Shown one piece after another: positions 7,767-15,088 of a stretch of DNA of 46,801 nucleotides. Location of the stretch: positions 1 to 46,801 of the forward strand of contig DITC01000020.1 of the NCBI GenBank assembly GCA_002422685.1, written 5' to 3'. The translations under genes and the position numbers were made by a program. Positions within the stretch are counted from its first letter, which is position 1, and each line of letters begins with the position of its first letter. The DNA is from Thauera sp. UBA6194. Its GTDB lineage: Bacteria; Pseudomonadota; Gammaproteobacteria; Burkholderiales; Rhodocyclaceae. The notes below the pieces were generated by a model that saw only the letters and a list, made by a program, of their open reading frames with translations, was not told the origin of the DNA and made no database searches.

Positions 7767-10340
7767 ATGCGCCCCGAACCGCTGCCGCGCTTTGCCGACC
7801 TGAACCTGCGTGCAAAGCTGATCGTCATCTTCGTCGCCATCAAGGTGCTGCCGCTGCTGCTGCTCGCGCTCTTCGCCTGGCAGGCGGCGCGCGATCTGGG
7901 CGCGCTCGTCACCGTGCGCGCGGTGAGCATGGCCGACGTCATGATCGACACCCAGCGCCGCACCGGCGAAACCGCCATCGACGACGCCATCGAGGCCCTG
8001 GAAGACCGCTCGCGCGAGGCGATCGAGGCGCTCACCACCGACATCGCGCGTGAAGTCGCCCACTTTCTGTACGACCGCGATCAGGACGTGCTGCGCGCGG
8101 CGCAGATCGAGCCGACCGAAGAGACCTATCGCCGCTTCATCGCCACCCACGTCCGCCTGCTCGAGGACCACGGCGCTTACACGCTCGATGCCGACGGTGA
8201 GCGCTGGGTCGCGGCCGCGCCCGCATCCGAAGGGCCCGGGCTGGTGCGCGCCCCCCTGCCCGACAACGCCGGCAGCTTTCACTATCGCGCACCCGACGCC
8301 CGGGCCGACCAGACGCTGCGCCCCCTCTTTCTCGAGATCACCTATGTGGACCTCGACGGCCACGAGCGCATCAAGGTGCTCGGCGAAAGCGCGCACGGCC
8401 TGCTCGACCCCACGCTGCGCGACATCAGCGAGCGCGCCAACACCTTCATCCGCGCCGAGACCTACTGGCCCGCGCTGCAGGCGCTCGAAGCGGGCGAGAT
8501 CCACGTCTCGCGCGTCGTCGGCGCGCAGGTCGGCGCGCACTGGATCGGCGACTACACGCCCGCCCGCGCACGCGAACTGGGCAAGCCCTTCGCCCCCGAG
8601 GCCTCGGGCTACGCCGGTCTGGAGAACCCGGTCGGCACGCGCTTTCGCGGCCTCGTGCGCTGGGCGACCCCGGTCGTGCGCGAGGGGCGCATCACCGGCT
8701 ACGTCACCCTCGCCCTCGACCACGCCCACATCATGGCCTTCAGCGACACGCTGCGCCCCACCGCCGAGCGCCACGCCCCGATCGCCGACCCCGGCTCGGG
8801 CAACTACGCCTTCATGTGGGACGACGAGGGGCACAACATCTCCCACGCGCGCGACTACTTCATCCACGGCTTCGACCCCGCCACCGGCAAGCGCGCCGTG
8901 CCCTGGCTCGACACCGAACTGTTCGAGGCCTGGCGGACGAGCGGGACGAACTGGGAAGACTTCGCCGCCACCCTCCCGCCCTACCGGGACCAGCGCCTGA
9001 GCCGCAAGCCGCACCCCGACTCGACCGCCTCGGGGCAGATCGGCCTGCACTGCCGTTACCTGAACTTCTCCCCGCAGTGCCTGGGCTGGCACGACATGAC
9101 CGAGCACGGCGGCTCGGGCTCGTTCGTCATCGAGTTCAGCGGCCTGCGCAAGCTCACTACGGTGGCCGCCATCCCCTACCACACCGGCCCCTACGGCCGC
9201 AGCGAGCGCGGCTTCGGCTACGTCACCATCGGCGCCAACATCGACGAATTCCACCGCGCCGCCACCGAATCCGGGCGCCGCATCGGCGAGATGATCCGCG
9301 TGGCCGACGCCCGCACCCGGCTCGAGCGCGACAAGCTCGTCGACGACATCCGCAGCAGCCTGGCGCAGAGCTCGGCCGGGCTCGCGCTGTCGACGCTGGT
9401 CATGGCCGCCGCCGTGATCCTGATCGCGATCTGGATGGCGAACCTGCTATCCAGGCGCATCACCGACGTGGTCGACGGCATTCACCGCTTCGAAAAAGGC
9501 GAGCTCGACCACCGCCTCACGGCCCGCGGCGGAGACGAAATGGCCGAGCTGGGGCGATCCTTCAACCGCATGGCCGACGCCGTGCAGACCTCCATCCGGA
9601 GCATGGACCGCGCCCGCGTGACCGCCGAGCAGGCCAACCGCATGAAGAGCGAGTTCCTCGCCAACATGTCGCACGAGCTGCGCACCCCGCTCAACGGCAT
9701 CATCGGCTTTGCCGACCTGCTCGCCGCCGAGCTCGACAACCCCGAACACCGCGGCTTCGCCGACACCATCAGCCAGAGCAGCCGCCACCTGCTCGCCGTG
9801 CTCAACGACGTGCTCGACCTCGCCAAGGTCGAGGCCAACCGCATGCGCGTCCACCCCGAAAACTTCGACCTCGGCCCCTTGCTGGCGTCGGTTGCGGCAC
9901 TGCACCAGGTCAGCGCCGAGGCCAGGCAGATCACCCTCGCCACCCACCTGCCCGCCACGCCCTGCCTGGTACACGCCGACCCGGTGCGCGTGCGCCAGAT
10001 CATCGAGAACCTGGTCTCCAACGCGATCAAGTTCACCCCCGAAGGCAGCGTCGACATCACCCTCGAATCCGGCCCCGACAGCGTGCTCGTCAGCGTCGCC
10101 GACACCGGCATCGGCATCGACCCCGCCGAGCTCGAGCGGATCTTCGACCCCTTCTACCAGGCCCACCCCTTCCTCAATCGTGCGCACGGCGGCACCGGAC
10201 TGGGGCTCACGCTCACGCGTCGCCTGGCCGAACTCATGGGCGGCAGGATCACCGCCAGCAGCACGCCGGGTCAGGGCTCGCGCTTCAGCCTGCGCCTGCC
10301 CTGCCCGCCGCACGCCTCCGACCAACAGGTGAGCGCATGA
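7767..10340 (+). CDS. Membrane sensor histidine kinase with large periplasmic domain
   Basis: 857 residues. TM1 lies at about 17-40 (LIVIFVAIKVLPLLLLALFA) and TM2 at about 540-562 (LVMAAAVILIAIWMANLL). They enclose a periplasmic sensor of roughly 490 residues, much larger than a single Cache domain, containing two Cys (LHCRY, PQCLGW) and many His residues. After TM2 come HAMP (ITDVVDGIHRFEKGELDHRL), HisKA with the phosphoacceptor His in FLANMSHELRTPLNGIIGF (about 634), and HATPase motifs ENLVSNAIKF, DTGIGID and GGTGLGL. There is no attached receiver, so the receiver and Hpt genes that follow probably complete the relay. The stop overlaps the next ATG (ATGA). The ligand is unknown. Confidence 0.9.
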   Translation: MRPEPLPRFADLNLRAKLIVIFVAIKVLPLLLLALFAWQAARDLGALVTVRAVSMADVMIDTQRRTGETAIDDAIEALEDRSREAIEALTTDIAREVAHFLYDRDQDVLRAAQIEPTEETYRRFIATHVRLLEDHGAYTLDADGERWVAAAPASEGPGLVRAPLPDNAGSFHYRAPDARADQTLRPLFLEITYVDLDGHERIKVLGESAHGLLDPTLRDISERANTFIRAETYWPALQALEAGEIHVSRVVGAQVGAHWIGDYTPARARELGKPFAPEASGYAGLENPVGTRFRGLVRWATPVVREGRITGYVTLALDHAHIMAFSDTLRPTAERHAPIADPGSGNYAFMWDDEGHNISHARDYFIHGFDPATGKRAVPWLDTELFEAWRTSGTNWEDFAATLPPYRDQRLSRKPHPDSTASGQIGLHCRYLNFSPQCLGWHDMTEHGGSGSFVIEFSGLRKLTTVAAIPYHTGPYGRSERGFGYVTIGANIDEFHRAATESGRRIGEMIRVADARTRLERDKLVDDIRSSLAQSSAGLALSTLVMAAAVILIAIWMANLLSRRITDVVDGIHRFEKGELDHRLTARGGDEMAELGRSFNRMADAVQTSIRSMDRARVTAEQANRMKSEFLANMSHELRTPLNGIIGFADLLAAELDNPEHRGFADTISQSSRHLLAVLNDVLDLAKVEANRMRVHPENFDLGPLLASVAALHQVSAEARQITLATHLPATPCLVHADPVRVRQIIENLVSNAIKFTPEGSVDITLESGPDSVLVSVADTGIGIDPAELERIFDPFYQAHPFLNRAHGGTGLGLTLTRRLAELMGGRITASSTPGQGSRFSLRLPCPPHASDQQVSA

Positions 10341-10720
10341 ACACCCTCGCATTCGTCGTCGACGACACCCCGCTCAACCTCGACATCGCCGCCGTGCTGC
10401 TCAAACGCGCGGGCTGGGAGGTCGAGACCTTCCCGAGCGCGCTCCCGATGCTCGAGCGCCTCGAAACGCGCCAGCCATTCGTCATCCTGCTCGACATCTC
10501 CATGCCCGACATGAACGGCAGCGAGGCCTGCGCACGCATCCGCAGCGCGCCCGCGCTCGCCGACATCCGCGTCGTCGCCTACACTGCCCACGCGCACGAC
10601 GACGAACACAAGCGCTACCTCGCGCTCGGTTTCGACGCCGTGCTCACCAAACCGATCACGCCCGCCTCGATCGCCGGCACCGTCGGCACGGCAGCAAACG
10701 CCGTGCCGCGCGTGCGCTGA
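10337..10720 (+). CDS. Stand-alone CheY-like receiver protein
   Basis: 127 residues forming one receiver domain and nothing else. Key positions are VVDDTPLN (acidic pair), ILLDISMPDMNGSEAC (phosphoacceptor Asp), VAYTAHA (Thr switch) and VLTKPI (Lys). It lacks an output domain, so it should act as a phosphate shuttle or sink between the kinase encoded immediately upstream (four-base overlap) and the Hpt protein encoded 19 bases downstream. The C-terminus after TKPI is short and variable. Confidence 0.9.
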   Translation: MNTLAFVVDDTPLNLDIAAVLLKRAGWEVETFPSALPMLERLETRQPFVILLDISMPDMNGSEACARIRSAPALADIRVVAYTAHAHDDEHKRYLALGFDAVLTKPITPASIAGTVGTAANAVPRVR

Positions 10721-10739
10721 CTCACCCCACCCCGCCCCG

Positions 10740-11123
10740 ATGTCCGCAGATCAGGATTGCACCGCGCCCCGCCACTTCTCGCCCGACAGGCTGCTGGAAG
10801 ACATGTTCGACAACGCAGCCGCGCTCGAGGCCGTGCTGCACAGCGTGCCGGCGTGGATGACCGACATGCGCACGCGCCTGCACGCCGCCGCGGCCGCGGG
10901 CGATGTCCCACAGCTGTCGCGCCACGCCCACACCCTGCGCGGGGTCCTCGCCCAGCTGCATGCCGACCACGCGGTCGCCCTCACCCGTGAGCTCGAGGCC
11001 GTATGCCGCGACGCCAGCGCAAGCCCGCCCACGCCGGCGCACCCGAACCTGATCGCCTTACTCGACGCACTCCACGCCCTGCAGGTCGAGATCGCAGCCT
11101 GGATCAGCCACCGCCCCGCTTGA
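10740..11123 (+). CDS. Hpt histidine phosphotransfer protein
   Basis: 127 residues, mostly helical. The segment LSRHAHTLRGVLAQLHAD carries the Hpt signature HxL(R/K)G, with the phosphorylatable His in HTLRG at about residue 64. The helix spacing (a preceding amphipathic helix, VPAWMTDMRTRLHAAAAAGD, and a following one, LTRELEAVCRD) fits the four-helix Hpt fold. Its position directly after the kinase and receiver suggests a His-Asp-His-Asp relay whose last Asp may be in the HTH-receiver protein encoded at 7118. Confidence 0.8.
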   Translation: MSADQDCTAPRHFSPDRLLEDMFDNAAALEAVLHSVPAWMTDMRTRLHAAAAAGDVPQLSRHAHTLRGVLAQLHADHAVALTRELEAVCRDASASPPTPAHPNLIALLDALHALQVEIAAWISHRPA

Positions 11124-11153
11124 GCCTCGCCCAGCACGCGACCCACAAAAACC

Positions 11154-11182
11154 TTTCCCGCGCACATGCTTGCGGCTATAAT
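11154..11182 (+). promoter_or_regulatory. Promoter of tRNA-Ser
   Basis: A perfect -10 hexamer TATAAT (11177-11182) lies 14 bases before the tRNA. A weak -35 (TTTCCC, 11154-11159) is 17 bases further upstream. Confidence 0.65.
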
Positions 11183-11195
11183 GCCGCCCTTCACC

Positions 11196-11286
11196 GGACA
11201 GGTGGATGAGTGGTTTAAGTCGCACGCCTGGAAAGCGTGTTTGGGATAACATCCCAACGCGGGTTCGAATCCCGCCCTGTCCGCCA
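11196..11286 (+). tRNA. tRNA-Ser (anticodon GGA)
   Basis: A 91-base class II tRNA including an encoded CCA. The acceptor stem is GGACAGG with CCTGTCC. The anticodon loop CTGGAAA gives anticodon GGA (serine UCC/UCU codons). A long variable arm (TTTGGGATAACATCCCAA) follows, and the T-loop is GGTTCGAATCC. The 3' end is the attachment site of the integrated element. Confidence 0.95.
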
Positions 11287-11287
11287 G
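11273..11287 (+). other. attL: 15-bp direct repeat in tRNA-Ser 3' end
   Basis: CGCCCTGTCCGCCAG at the end of the tRNA is repeated exactly at 23204-23218 in the same orientation. Insertion leaves the tRNA gene intact, as usual for tyrosine integrases of islands. Confidence 0.85.
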
Positions 11288-11300
11288 AACACCAGCAATC

Positions 11301-11325
11301 AAGCGCCTTTCGGGGCGCTTTTTTG
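11301..11325 (+). terminator. Intrinsic terminator after tRNA-Ser (element-borne)
   Basis: AAGCGCC, a short TTTCG loop, GGGCGCTT and a T-run ending near 11324. It lies just inside the element, so it replaces the chromosomal terminator that was carried to the far end (23224-23262). Confidence 0.75.
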
Positions 11326-11330
11326 TTTCA

Positions 11331-11350
11331 CCCCACATCCAGCCCCACAT
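11331..11350. promoter_or_regulatory. Left paired CCCCACAT sites (integrase arm-type candidates)
   Basis: CCCCACAT occurs at 11331-11338 and 11343-11350, a 12-bp period. The same pair with the same period and orientation occurs at 23065-23084 inside the other end of the element. That symmetry suggests binding sites of the integrase N-terminal domain. Confidence 0.55.
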
Positions 11351-11495
11351 CCCAAAAACGCTTGATGGGGTCGACTCGGCGCTCGATCTGGCGCAGCGCC
11401 CTGGTGGCGGCGTGGGGAATTTCCCCGCGTCCGATGATTCAGGGATGCAGCCTTCCAGCATCGACCGCGGTGAAGATCGTCAGGACGGTACTGTG

Positions 11496-11675
11496 ATGAG
11501 CACGACAACCTACCTGCTGCTCGCCCTCCGGCCTCGGCGCCGTCGCCCTTCTGCGGTCATCGAGGAGCTGGATCGGAAGGCGCAGCAGCCGTATGTGCCG
11601 CCTGTACCGCCGGCACCGACGTGTCACTACGGCGCCGACGTCGATCCGATCTCGGGGCATCTGATCCGCAGGTAG
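11496..11675 (+). CDS. Small protein, paralogue of the 14707 product
   Basis: 59 residues from the ATG at 11496. The C-terminal part contains ELDRKA, PTCHYGADVDP and a terminal LIRR. The 14707-14931 product has the same order: ELDAKA, PMCNYSANSDP and LIRSG. About 12 of 28 aligned positions are identical without gaps, so the two are related. This copy has an Arg-rich stretch (RPRRRR) after a short hydrophobic start and lacks most of the membrane helix of the other copy. The family was not recognised. The ribosome binding site is poor, so it may be a degraded copy. Confidence 0.5.
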   Translation: MSTTTYLLLALRPRRRRPSAVIEELDRKAQQPYVPPVPPAPTCHYGADVDPISGHLIRR

Positions 11676-11844
11676 CGCCACGCGGATTTCACGTCATGGG
11701 TGGCTTCGGGGTCGAGCCCTTTCGGATTTGAAGTCCGAGTCGGCTGGCTGGCGCAGGGCATGGATAAGTCGCGTTTCAAACGCGGTTTTGCGCCCATGAA
11801 AAACCCACCTCGTGGGCGGGTCGGGTTGCTGGCGCTGGTTGCGG

Positions 11845-12066
11845 TCAGTCGGTGCGGATGCCGTGTGCCTCGATCTCGTCTTGGAAGCAGTCGGCCAAGT
11901 TGCACATGTCGTCCGCGATGTAGCGGGCAGCGCCAGCCAGGGCGAGCAACCGGTGGTCGTCCTTCGCTTCGTCTGCGATGGTCTTGAGGATCGCGGCCAG
12001 TTGGCCGAAGGATCGGCTGCACATGCCGAACTGCGCCGCCACGTCGGCAATCATGGGCGCGGTCAT
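11845..12066 (-). CDS. Small protein of unknown function, cargo operon
   Basis: 73 residues starting MTAPMIADVAAQFG. It is helical and contains GQLAAILKTIADEAKDD and YIADDMCNLADCFQDEIEAHG. No family was recognised. The start at 12066 overlaps the stop of the preceding 108-aa gene (ATGA), so the two are probably translated together. The acidic C-terminal helix could be a protein-interaction surface; that is inference only. Upstream in-frame sequence to 12258 overlaps the neighbour and is not protein-like. Confidence 0.6.
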   Translation of the reverse strand: MTAPMIADVAAQFGMCSRSFGQLAAILKTIADEAKDDHRLLALAGAARYIADDMCNLADCFQDEIEAHGIRTD

Positions 12067-12389
12067 GGCCTCACCTCCTGCTTGCGCCGGTTGGCCTCGA
12101 AGGTCGCCTCGTCGCCCACGTGCACCATCCCGGCGAGCACATCGAAGGAGTGCCCAAGCGCGAACACCAGCGCAGACACGTCCTCGCCATCGCGGAAGTT
12201 GCCCGCGCCGGTCGGGTTCCTGCCGTCGTAGTCGATGAGACATCCAAGCCCTTCGCACACGACAGACAGGCGGCGTGCCTCGTCGGCGGCGTAGTCGCTC
12301 AGGCTCGCCAGCCCCTCAAGGTCCTCGGTGCTCATGTTGGCCTTGCCGCGCTGGAACATCAGCGCCATCGCGTTTTGAACGGTGCGCAT
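12063..12389 (-). CDS. Protein of unknown function, cargo operon
   Basis: 108 residues starting MRTVQNAMALMFQRGKANM. The middle (LEGLASLSDYAADEARRLSV) is helical, followed by GCLIDYDGRNPTGAGNFRDG and ALGHSFDVLAGMVHVGDEAT. The final residues (FEANRRKQEVRP) are basic. I do not recognise the family; similar small proteins are common in proteobacterial prophages and islands. It lies between a 40-codon frame (12392-12514) and the 73-aa gene, on the same strand, and downstream of a structured RNA candidate. Confidence 0.65.
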   Translation of the reverse strand: MRTVQNAMALMFQRGKANMSTEDLEGLASLSDYAADEARRLSVVCEGLGCLIDYDGRNPTGAGNFRDGEDVSALVFALGHSFDVLAGMVHVGDEATFEANRRKQEVRP

Positions 12390-12391
12390 GG

Positions 12392-12514
12392 TCAGGCCCT
12401 CCAGCAGAAGGCGATGCGGTACGCGCACGCGGGCCCGAAGGCGCAGCGCAGGGCGCGGTAGAGGTGCAGGCGGGTGATGCTTGGCGCGGCGTGCGCCTGG
12501 ATGATGATGTGCAT
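12392..12514 (-). CDS. Possible 40-aa protein
   Basis: An ATG at 12514 opens a 40-codon frame starting MHIIIQAHAAPSITRLHLYR and ending WRA. A GGGAG ribosome binding site lies about 9 bases upstream, and the stop is only a few bases before the ATG of the 108-aa gene. It may be a small gene or a leader coupling translation of the operon. No homology was recognised, so this is a weak call. Confidence 0.35.
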   Translation of the reverse strand: MHIIIQAHAAPSITRLHLYRALRCAFGPACAYRIAFCWRA

Positions 12515-12549
12515 GGCGATGACTCCCGTAGCGGTCTTGAACTCCGCTC

Positions 12550-12645
12550 CCCGCTCTCAAACGGGTGGCGGAACCGTGCAGGGTTGAGAGACCGGCCTAC
12601 AGGAAACCGGCGGCCCGAAGGCCCCCCGCACGGCCCGCCATTGAA
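12550..12645 (-). ncRNA. Structured RNA, possible C4-type phage antisense RNA
   Basis: On the minus strand a compact set of complementary segments is visible. GCCGTGC (about 12638-12627) can pair with GCACGGT. GGCC-TTCG-GGCC forms a tight tetraloop hairpin. CCGG pairs across TTTCCTGTAGG. CTCTCAA pairs with TTGAGAG across CCCTGCACGGTTCCGCCACC. The linear motif order (CTCTCAACCC, TGCACGGTTCCGCCACC) resembles, from memory, the C4 antisense RNA of phages P1/P7 and many prophages, which lies just upstream of the operon it controls. Here too it lies directly upstream of small minus-strand genes. Confidence 0.45.
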
Positions 12646-12665
12646 CAGGCGATGCCATGCGCCGA

Positions 12666-12692
12666 CGTGAAAAAGCCGCGTCGAGCGCGGCC
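12666..12692 (-). terminator. Intrinsic terminator on the minus strand
   Basis: GCCGCG, loop CTCGA, CGCGGC followed by five Ts. It ends minus-strand transcription from the 71-aa gene at 13194 before the structured RNA candidate. The stretch 12693-12978 holds nothing else that I could identify. Confidence 0.65.
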
Positions 12693-12978
12693 TTGTCGGC
12701 CTGTAGATTATCGGGCTCTCACCCCCGGCCGGCGTTGTCTACGCCAGCAACATCATGCTGCGCGTGAAATCCGTCACGGTCAAGGGCTGCGGCGCATCGG
12801 AGGAAGGCCGCACAGCCCTTTTGGGCGTCGTCGGCGTGCCCACACAACTCACCCTGCCCTCGTGCGCGGCTTTATTGATGCTCTGGCGGGCCGAAGCAGC
12901 TTCTCCTGCTTTGGGGTTCGGCCGGCGACCTTAGCAAACCTTAGCGTCGAGGAGGTCAGCGCCGGGAACGCTCAAGAC

Positions 12979-13194
12979 TTACGGCTTGACGAGACCCACG
13001 TAGAAGTTGTCCCAATACTGCGGGTCTTTCGCTGCGCGGGCTTGATACAGCGGGCTCGTCGAGAACAGCCTGACGCAGTGCTGGCGCACCTGCTCCCGTT
13101 CCTCGCGCCATTGCGCGCATAGCTCCTCGGGAAAGGCGCCCTCGGCAAGCGGGTCGTCGGTTGCCAGTAGGCGGTCGAGTTCTTCGGGTGTCAT
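12979..13194 (-). CDS. Small protein of unknown function
   Basis: 71 residues, starting MTPEELDRLLATDDPLAEGA. It is acidic at the N-terminus, then has CAQWREEREQVRQHCVRLF and PQYWDNFYVGLVKP. A good ribosome binding site (AAGGAG, 9 bases before the ATG at 13194) supports it. The aromatic C-terminal motif is distinctive, but I do not recognise the family. It is a single-gene unit: no gene lies upstream for about 500 bases, and a terminator lies about 290 bases downstream. Confidence 0.65.
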   Translation of the reverse strand: MTPEELDRLLATDDPLAEGAFPEELCAQWREEREQVRQHCVRLFSTSPLYQARAAKDPQYWDNFYVGLVKP

Positions 13195-13330
13195 CGCTCG
13201 AGACTCCTTGTTGCAGGTGAGCTGAAGCCGGATTATCTGCTACGGCCAGGCCGGCAACCAACGGGTGTCGCTGTCGTCGGCGCGGCGGCCGTAGGCAGCT
13301 ACGGCGGGGTAGTCACCGCGCTCGGTTCCG

Positions 13331-13573
13331 TGGATACCGGAGTGTGGATACCGGCCGACGTGCGGCCGCGGGGAATCGGCGGTCGTGTTTGACGTTACGC
13401 TTCGGCGCCGCCGATTTCAGCGTCGATTGCCGCCGATTTCGCCAGGGCAAAGCCTACGGTCCGTCGGTTTTGGTCGCCGGCTCCGCGCCGGTTTTGGATG
13501 GTCGCTTCGGGTACTAACTCCGTCGCTAACTGCTCGGCGCTAACTCGGTTTCGCTGCGTACTTCGCTGCGTAC
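13331..13573. repeat. Series of five different paired or triple direct repeats
   Basis: The gene-free stretch 13195-13713 contains successive doublets. TGGATACCGG is at 13331 and 13345. GCCGCCGATTTC is at 13407 and 13429. CGGTTTTGG is at 13465 and 13489. CTAACT is at 13514, 13526 and 13540, with a further copy near 13714. TTCGCTGCGTAC is at 13550 and 13562, a perfect 12-bp tandem. Each pair has a 12-24 bp period, close to one or two helical turns. No open frame on either strand looks protein-coding. An origin, recombination site or degraded repeat is possible. Confidence 0.6.
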
Positions 13574-13713
13574 CTCGTCAGCTTGTGCGCTTTGCTGTAC
13601 GGATTTTTGCGCTGATTACGAACTGCGCCTTCCCTCTCGGTTCGTTGTCAAGGATCGTCGTACATTCCGCTGCGGACCTTAAGGTTTTCAAGTCCCCACT
13701 CATCGCAGCGGCG

Positions 13714-14196
13714 CTAACTCTTAGAAATTTGTCCTGCGGGCGTACGTTTGTATCTGCGCTTGCATTTTGGGCAACTAAAAATAAGCTCCAGCGTCGCAGG
13801 CATCTTGAGCCATGTTCCGCATCCGGGGCAGGGTAGGATGGCCGCCTTCGTGCCGCCCGCATTGTCACTTGAGTAGCCAGCGGACTCATCCGTAGCAGCC
13901 GATCCATACTCGTAAAGAACAGGTCCAGTCTCTAAACCCCGAAGATACCGCAGCACGACAACTACTTCACATCGGAACCACTCCTTGCCTTCCCTAAATG
14001 CAGATAATGCCATGTGCATTGCCCGCTCAACATTGCGCGGCTCTTCATAAAGCGCAGCATAAGCAACCTTGTAGGCGCCAGGTATACCTGTGCCCTCCAA
14101 TTCTTTGGCTCTCAACTCAGGATCACGCATCGAATAGCCTACCTTGACCAGCCCAGGCATCGATCCGTGAGTTATGACGTAAACCCACCCCTTCAC
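13714..14196 (-). CDS. GIY-YIG-like (T5orf172/MUG113) protein with C-terminal zinc ribbon
   Basis: 160 residues. The first 90 match the T5orf172/MUG113 branch of the GIY-YIG superfamily: GWVYVITHGSMPGLVKVGYS (the VYV...VKVGY pair standing for GIY-YIG), a conserved Arg in DPELRAKELEGTG, YAALYEEPRNVERAMHMALS with the catalytic-type Glu, and EWFRC. A linker (about 95-115) leads to a zinc ribbon, PCPGCGTWLKMP then FSCPKCKRRYKR (CxxC-CxxC). The ribbon suggests DNA binding. Family members occur in phages, restriction and defence islands, but nuclease activity of this branch is not generally proven. GC is lower than in the chromosome, pointing to transfer. Confidence 0.75.
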   Translation of the reverse strand: MKGWVYVITHGSMPGLVKVGYSMRDPELRAKELEGTGIPGAYKVAYAALYEEPRNVERAMHMALSAFREGKEWFRCEVVVVLRYLRGLETGPVLYEYGSAATDESAGYSSDNAGGTKAAILPCPGCGTWLKMPATLELIFSCPKCKRRYKRTPAGQISKS

Positions 14197-14530
14197 GGCG
14201 TAACCTCCAAGTCATGACAAGAATTAGTGCAGTGGGTTAGGTCTATAAAGGCAGGCATTCTGGATCCATCGTCCCCGCCATCACCTAGGTGAGCGCGCAC
14301 CCGGCGGGCCTAGTTTTGATGCACGCTGATCCCAGGCTGTTCGACCAATCCCACTGGAGTCGTCGGGAGATATCGGACTGTACTGTGTGCTGCGATGAGC
14401 CTCAAACGGTTTCATTTTACGCATGCAAAATTCGTAACCATGCGCGTAATGCATCGGCTCACGACGCGTTGCAGACCCGTTGCGCCAGCGCGCGAGCGGC
14501 CTGCTAGGCTCTTGGTTGAGAGGTGATACG
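14197..14530. other. Gene-free intergenic stretch between divergent cargo genes
   Basis: The promoters for the divergent genes at 14196 (minus) and 14531 (plus) must lie here. An imperfect inverted repeat is visible: TTACGCATG at 14417-14425 against CATGCGCGTAA at 14439-14449, the second arm having two extra bases. No convincing -35/-10 pair was found. Confidence 0.4.
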
Positions 14531-14710
14531 ATGAAACGAGGCACACTTGAAAACCCCACGGCGTCCCGCGTCCCTCAGCGTGACAAGCCCGAAGTGCGGA
14601 TGTTGACTCAATCCGAAATCGAGTCGTTGCGGCGCGACAAAGCGGAGTCGGGCAAACGGCTTCTAGCGATGTTCCGGGCGGACCGGCTCAAAGGCAAGGC
14701 AGAACAATGA
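14531..14710 (+). CDS. Small basic protein of unknown function
   Basis: 59 residues starting MKRGTLENPTASRVPQRDKP. The second half is a charged helix (LTQSEIESLRRDKAESGKRL then LAMFRADRLKGK). An AGAGGTG ribosome binding site precedes the ATG by 7 bases. The stop overlaps the ATG of the following membrane protein (ATGA), so the two are co-translated. No family was recognised. Confidence 0.6.
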   Translation: MKRGTLENPTASRVPQRDKPEVRMLTQSEIESLRRDKAESGKRLLAMFRADRLKGKAEQ

Positions 14711-14931
14711 CTACGATGTACTTTCTGCCGCTCAGCCTGCTCTGTGTCGCCGGTCTGCTGCTCGTCGCCTGGTGTCGACACCGCCCTCGCGTCTCGCGGA
14801 CCGTCCGCGAACTTGATGCGAAGGCTTTGGGGCCGCAGCCTGAGGAACCCGTTTCGGTGCCGATGTGCAACTACTCGGCCAACTCGGACCCGTCAGCTTT
14901 CTTGATTCGCTCAGGGCCTCCACCGCGCTGA
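14707..14931 (+). CDS. Small single-span membrane protein, paralogue of 11496 product
   Basis: 74 residues. A transmembrane helix occupies about 5-22 (YFLPLSLLCVAGLLLVAW), followed by a basic stop (CRHRPRVSR) and a cytoplasmic tail carrying ELDAKA, PMCNYSANSDP and LIRSG. The tail is shared with the 59-aa product at 11496-11675, defining a small family I do not recognise. Translation is coupled to the gene at 14531 by an ATGA overlap. Location in the cargo half of the element suggests a role in the element rather than housekeeping. Confidence 0.6.
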   Translation: MTTMYFLPLSLLCVAGLLLVAWCRHRPRVSRTVRELDAKALGPQPEEPVSVPMCNYSANSDPSAFLIRSGPPPR

Positions 14932-15052
14932 TGCCACGGCTCCACGCCGTCCGACTGGCCTTGGAGGCGCACGAAGAGCTTGCAGGCTTCTGCGTCTTTT
15001 AGTGCCAATGGATTAGGTAGCCACTCCACCTCGTCTTGGTGGTAACGTTTCA

Positions 15053-15075
15053 GTGGTATTCATTACCAATATCAC
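15053..15075. promoter_or_regulatory. Operator-like palindrome before the CII-like gene
   Basis: GTGGTATT and AATATCAC (one mismatch) flank CATTACC, 13 bases before the start codon at 15089. A further GGTAA/TTACC pair (near 15041 and 15063) overlaps it. The position suggests a repressor site, perhaps autoregulatory. Confidence 0.45.
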
Positions 15076-15088
15076 TGGAGGCGTCACC

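Noticed and set aside
13500..13720. Repeated GCTAACT motifs considered as integron attC core sites
   Set aside because: They do not fit RYYYAAC/GTTRRRY on either strand, there is no paired inverted site of attC length, and no integron integrase is in the window.
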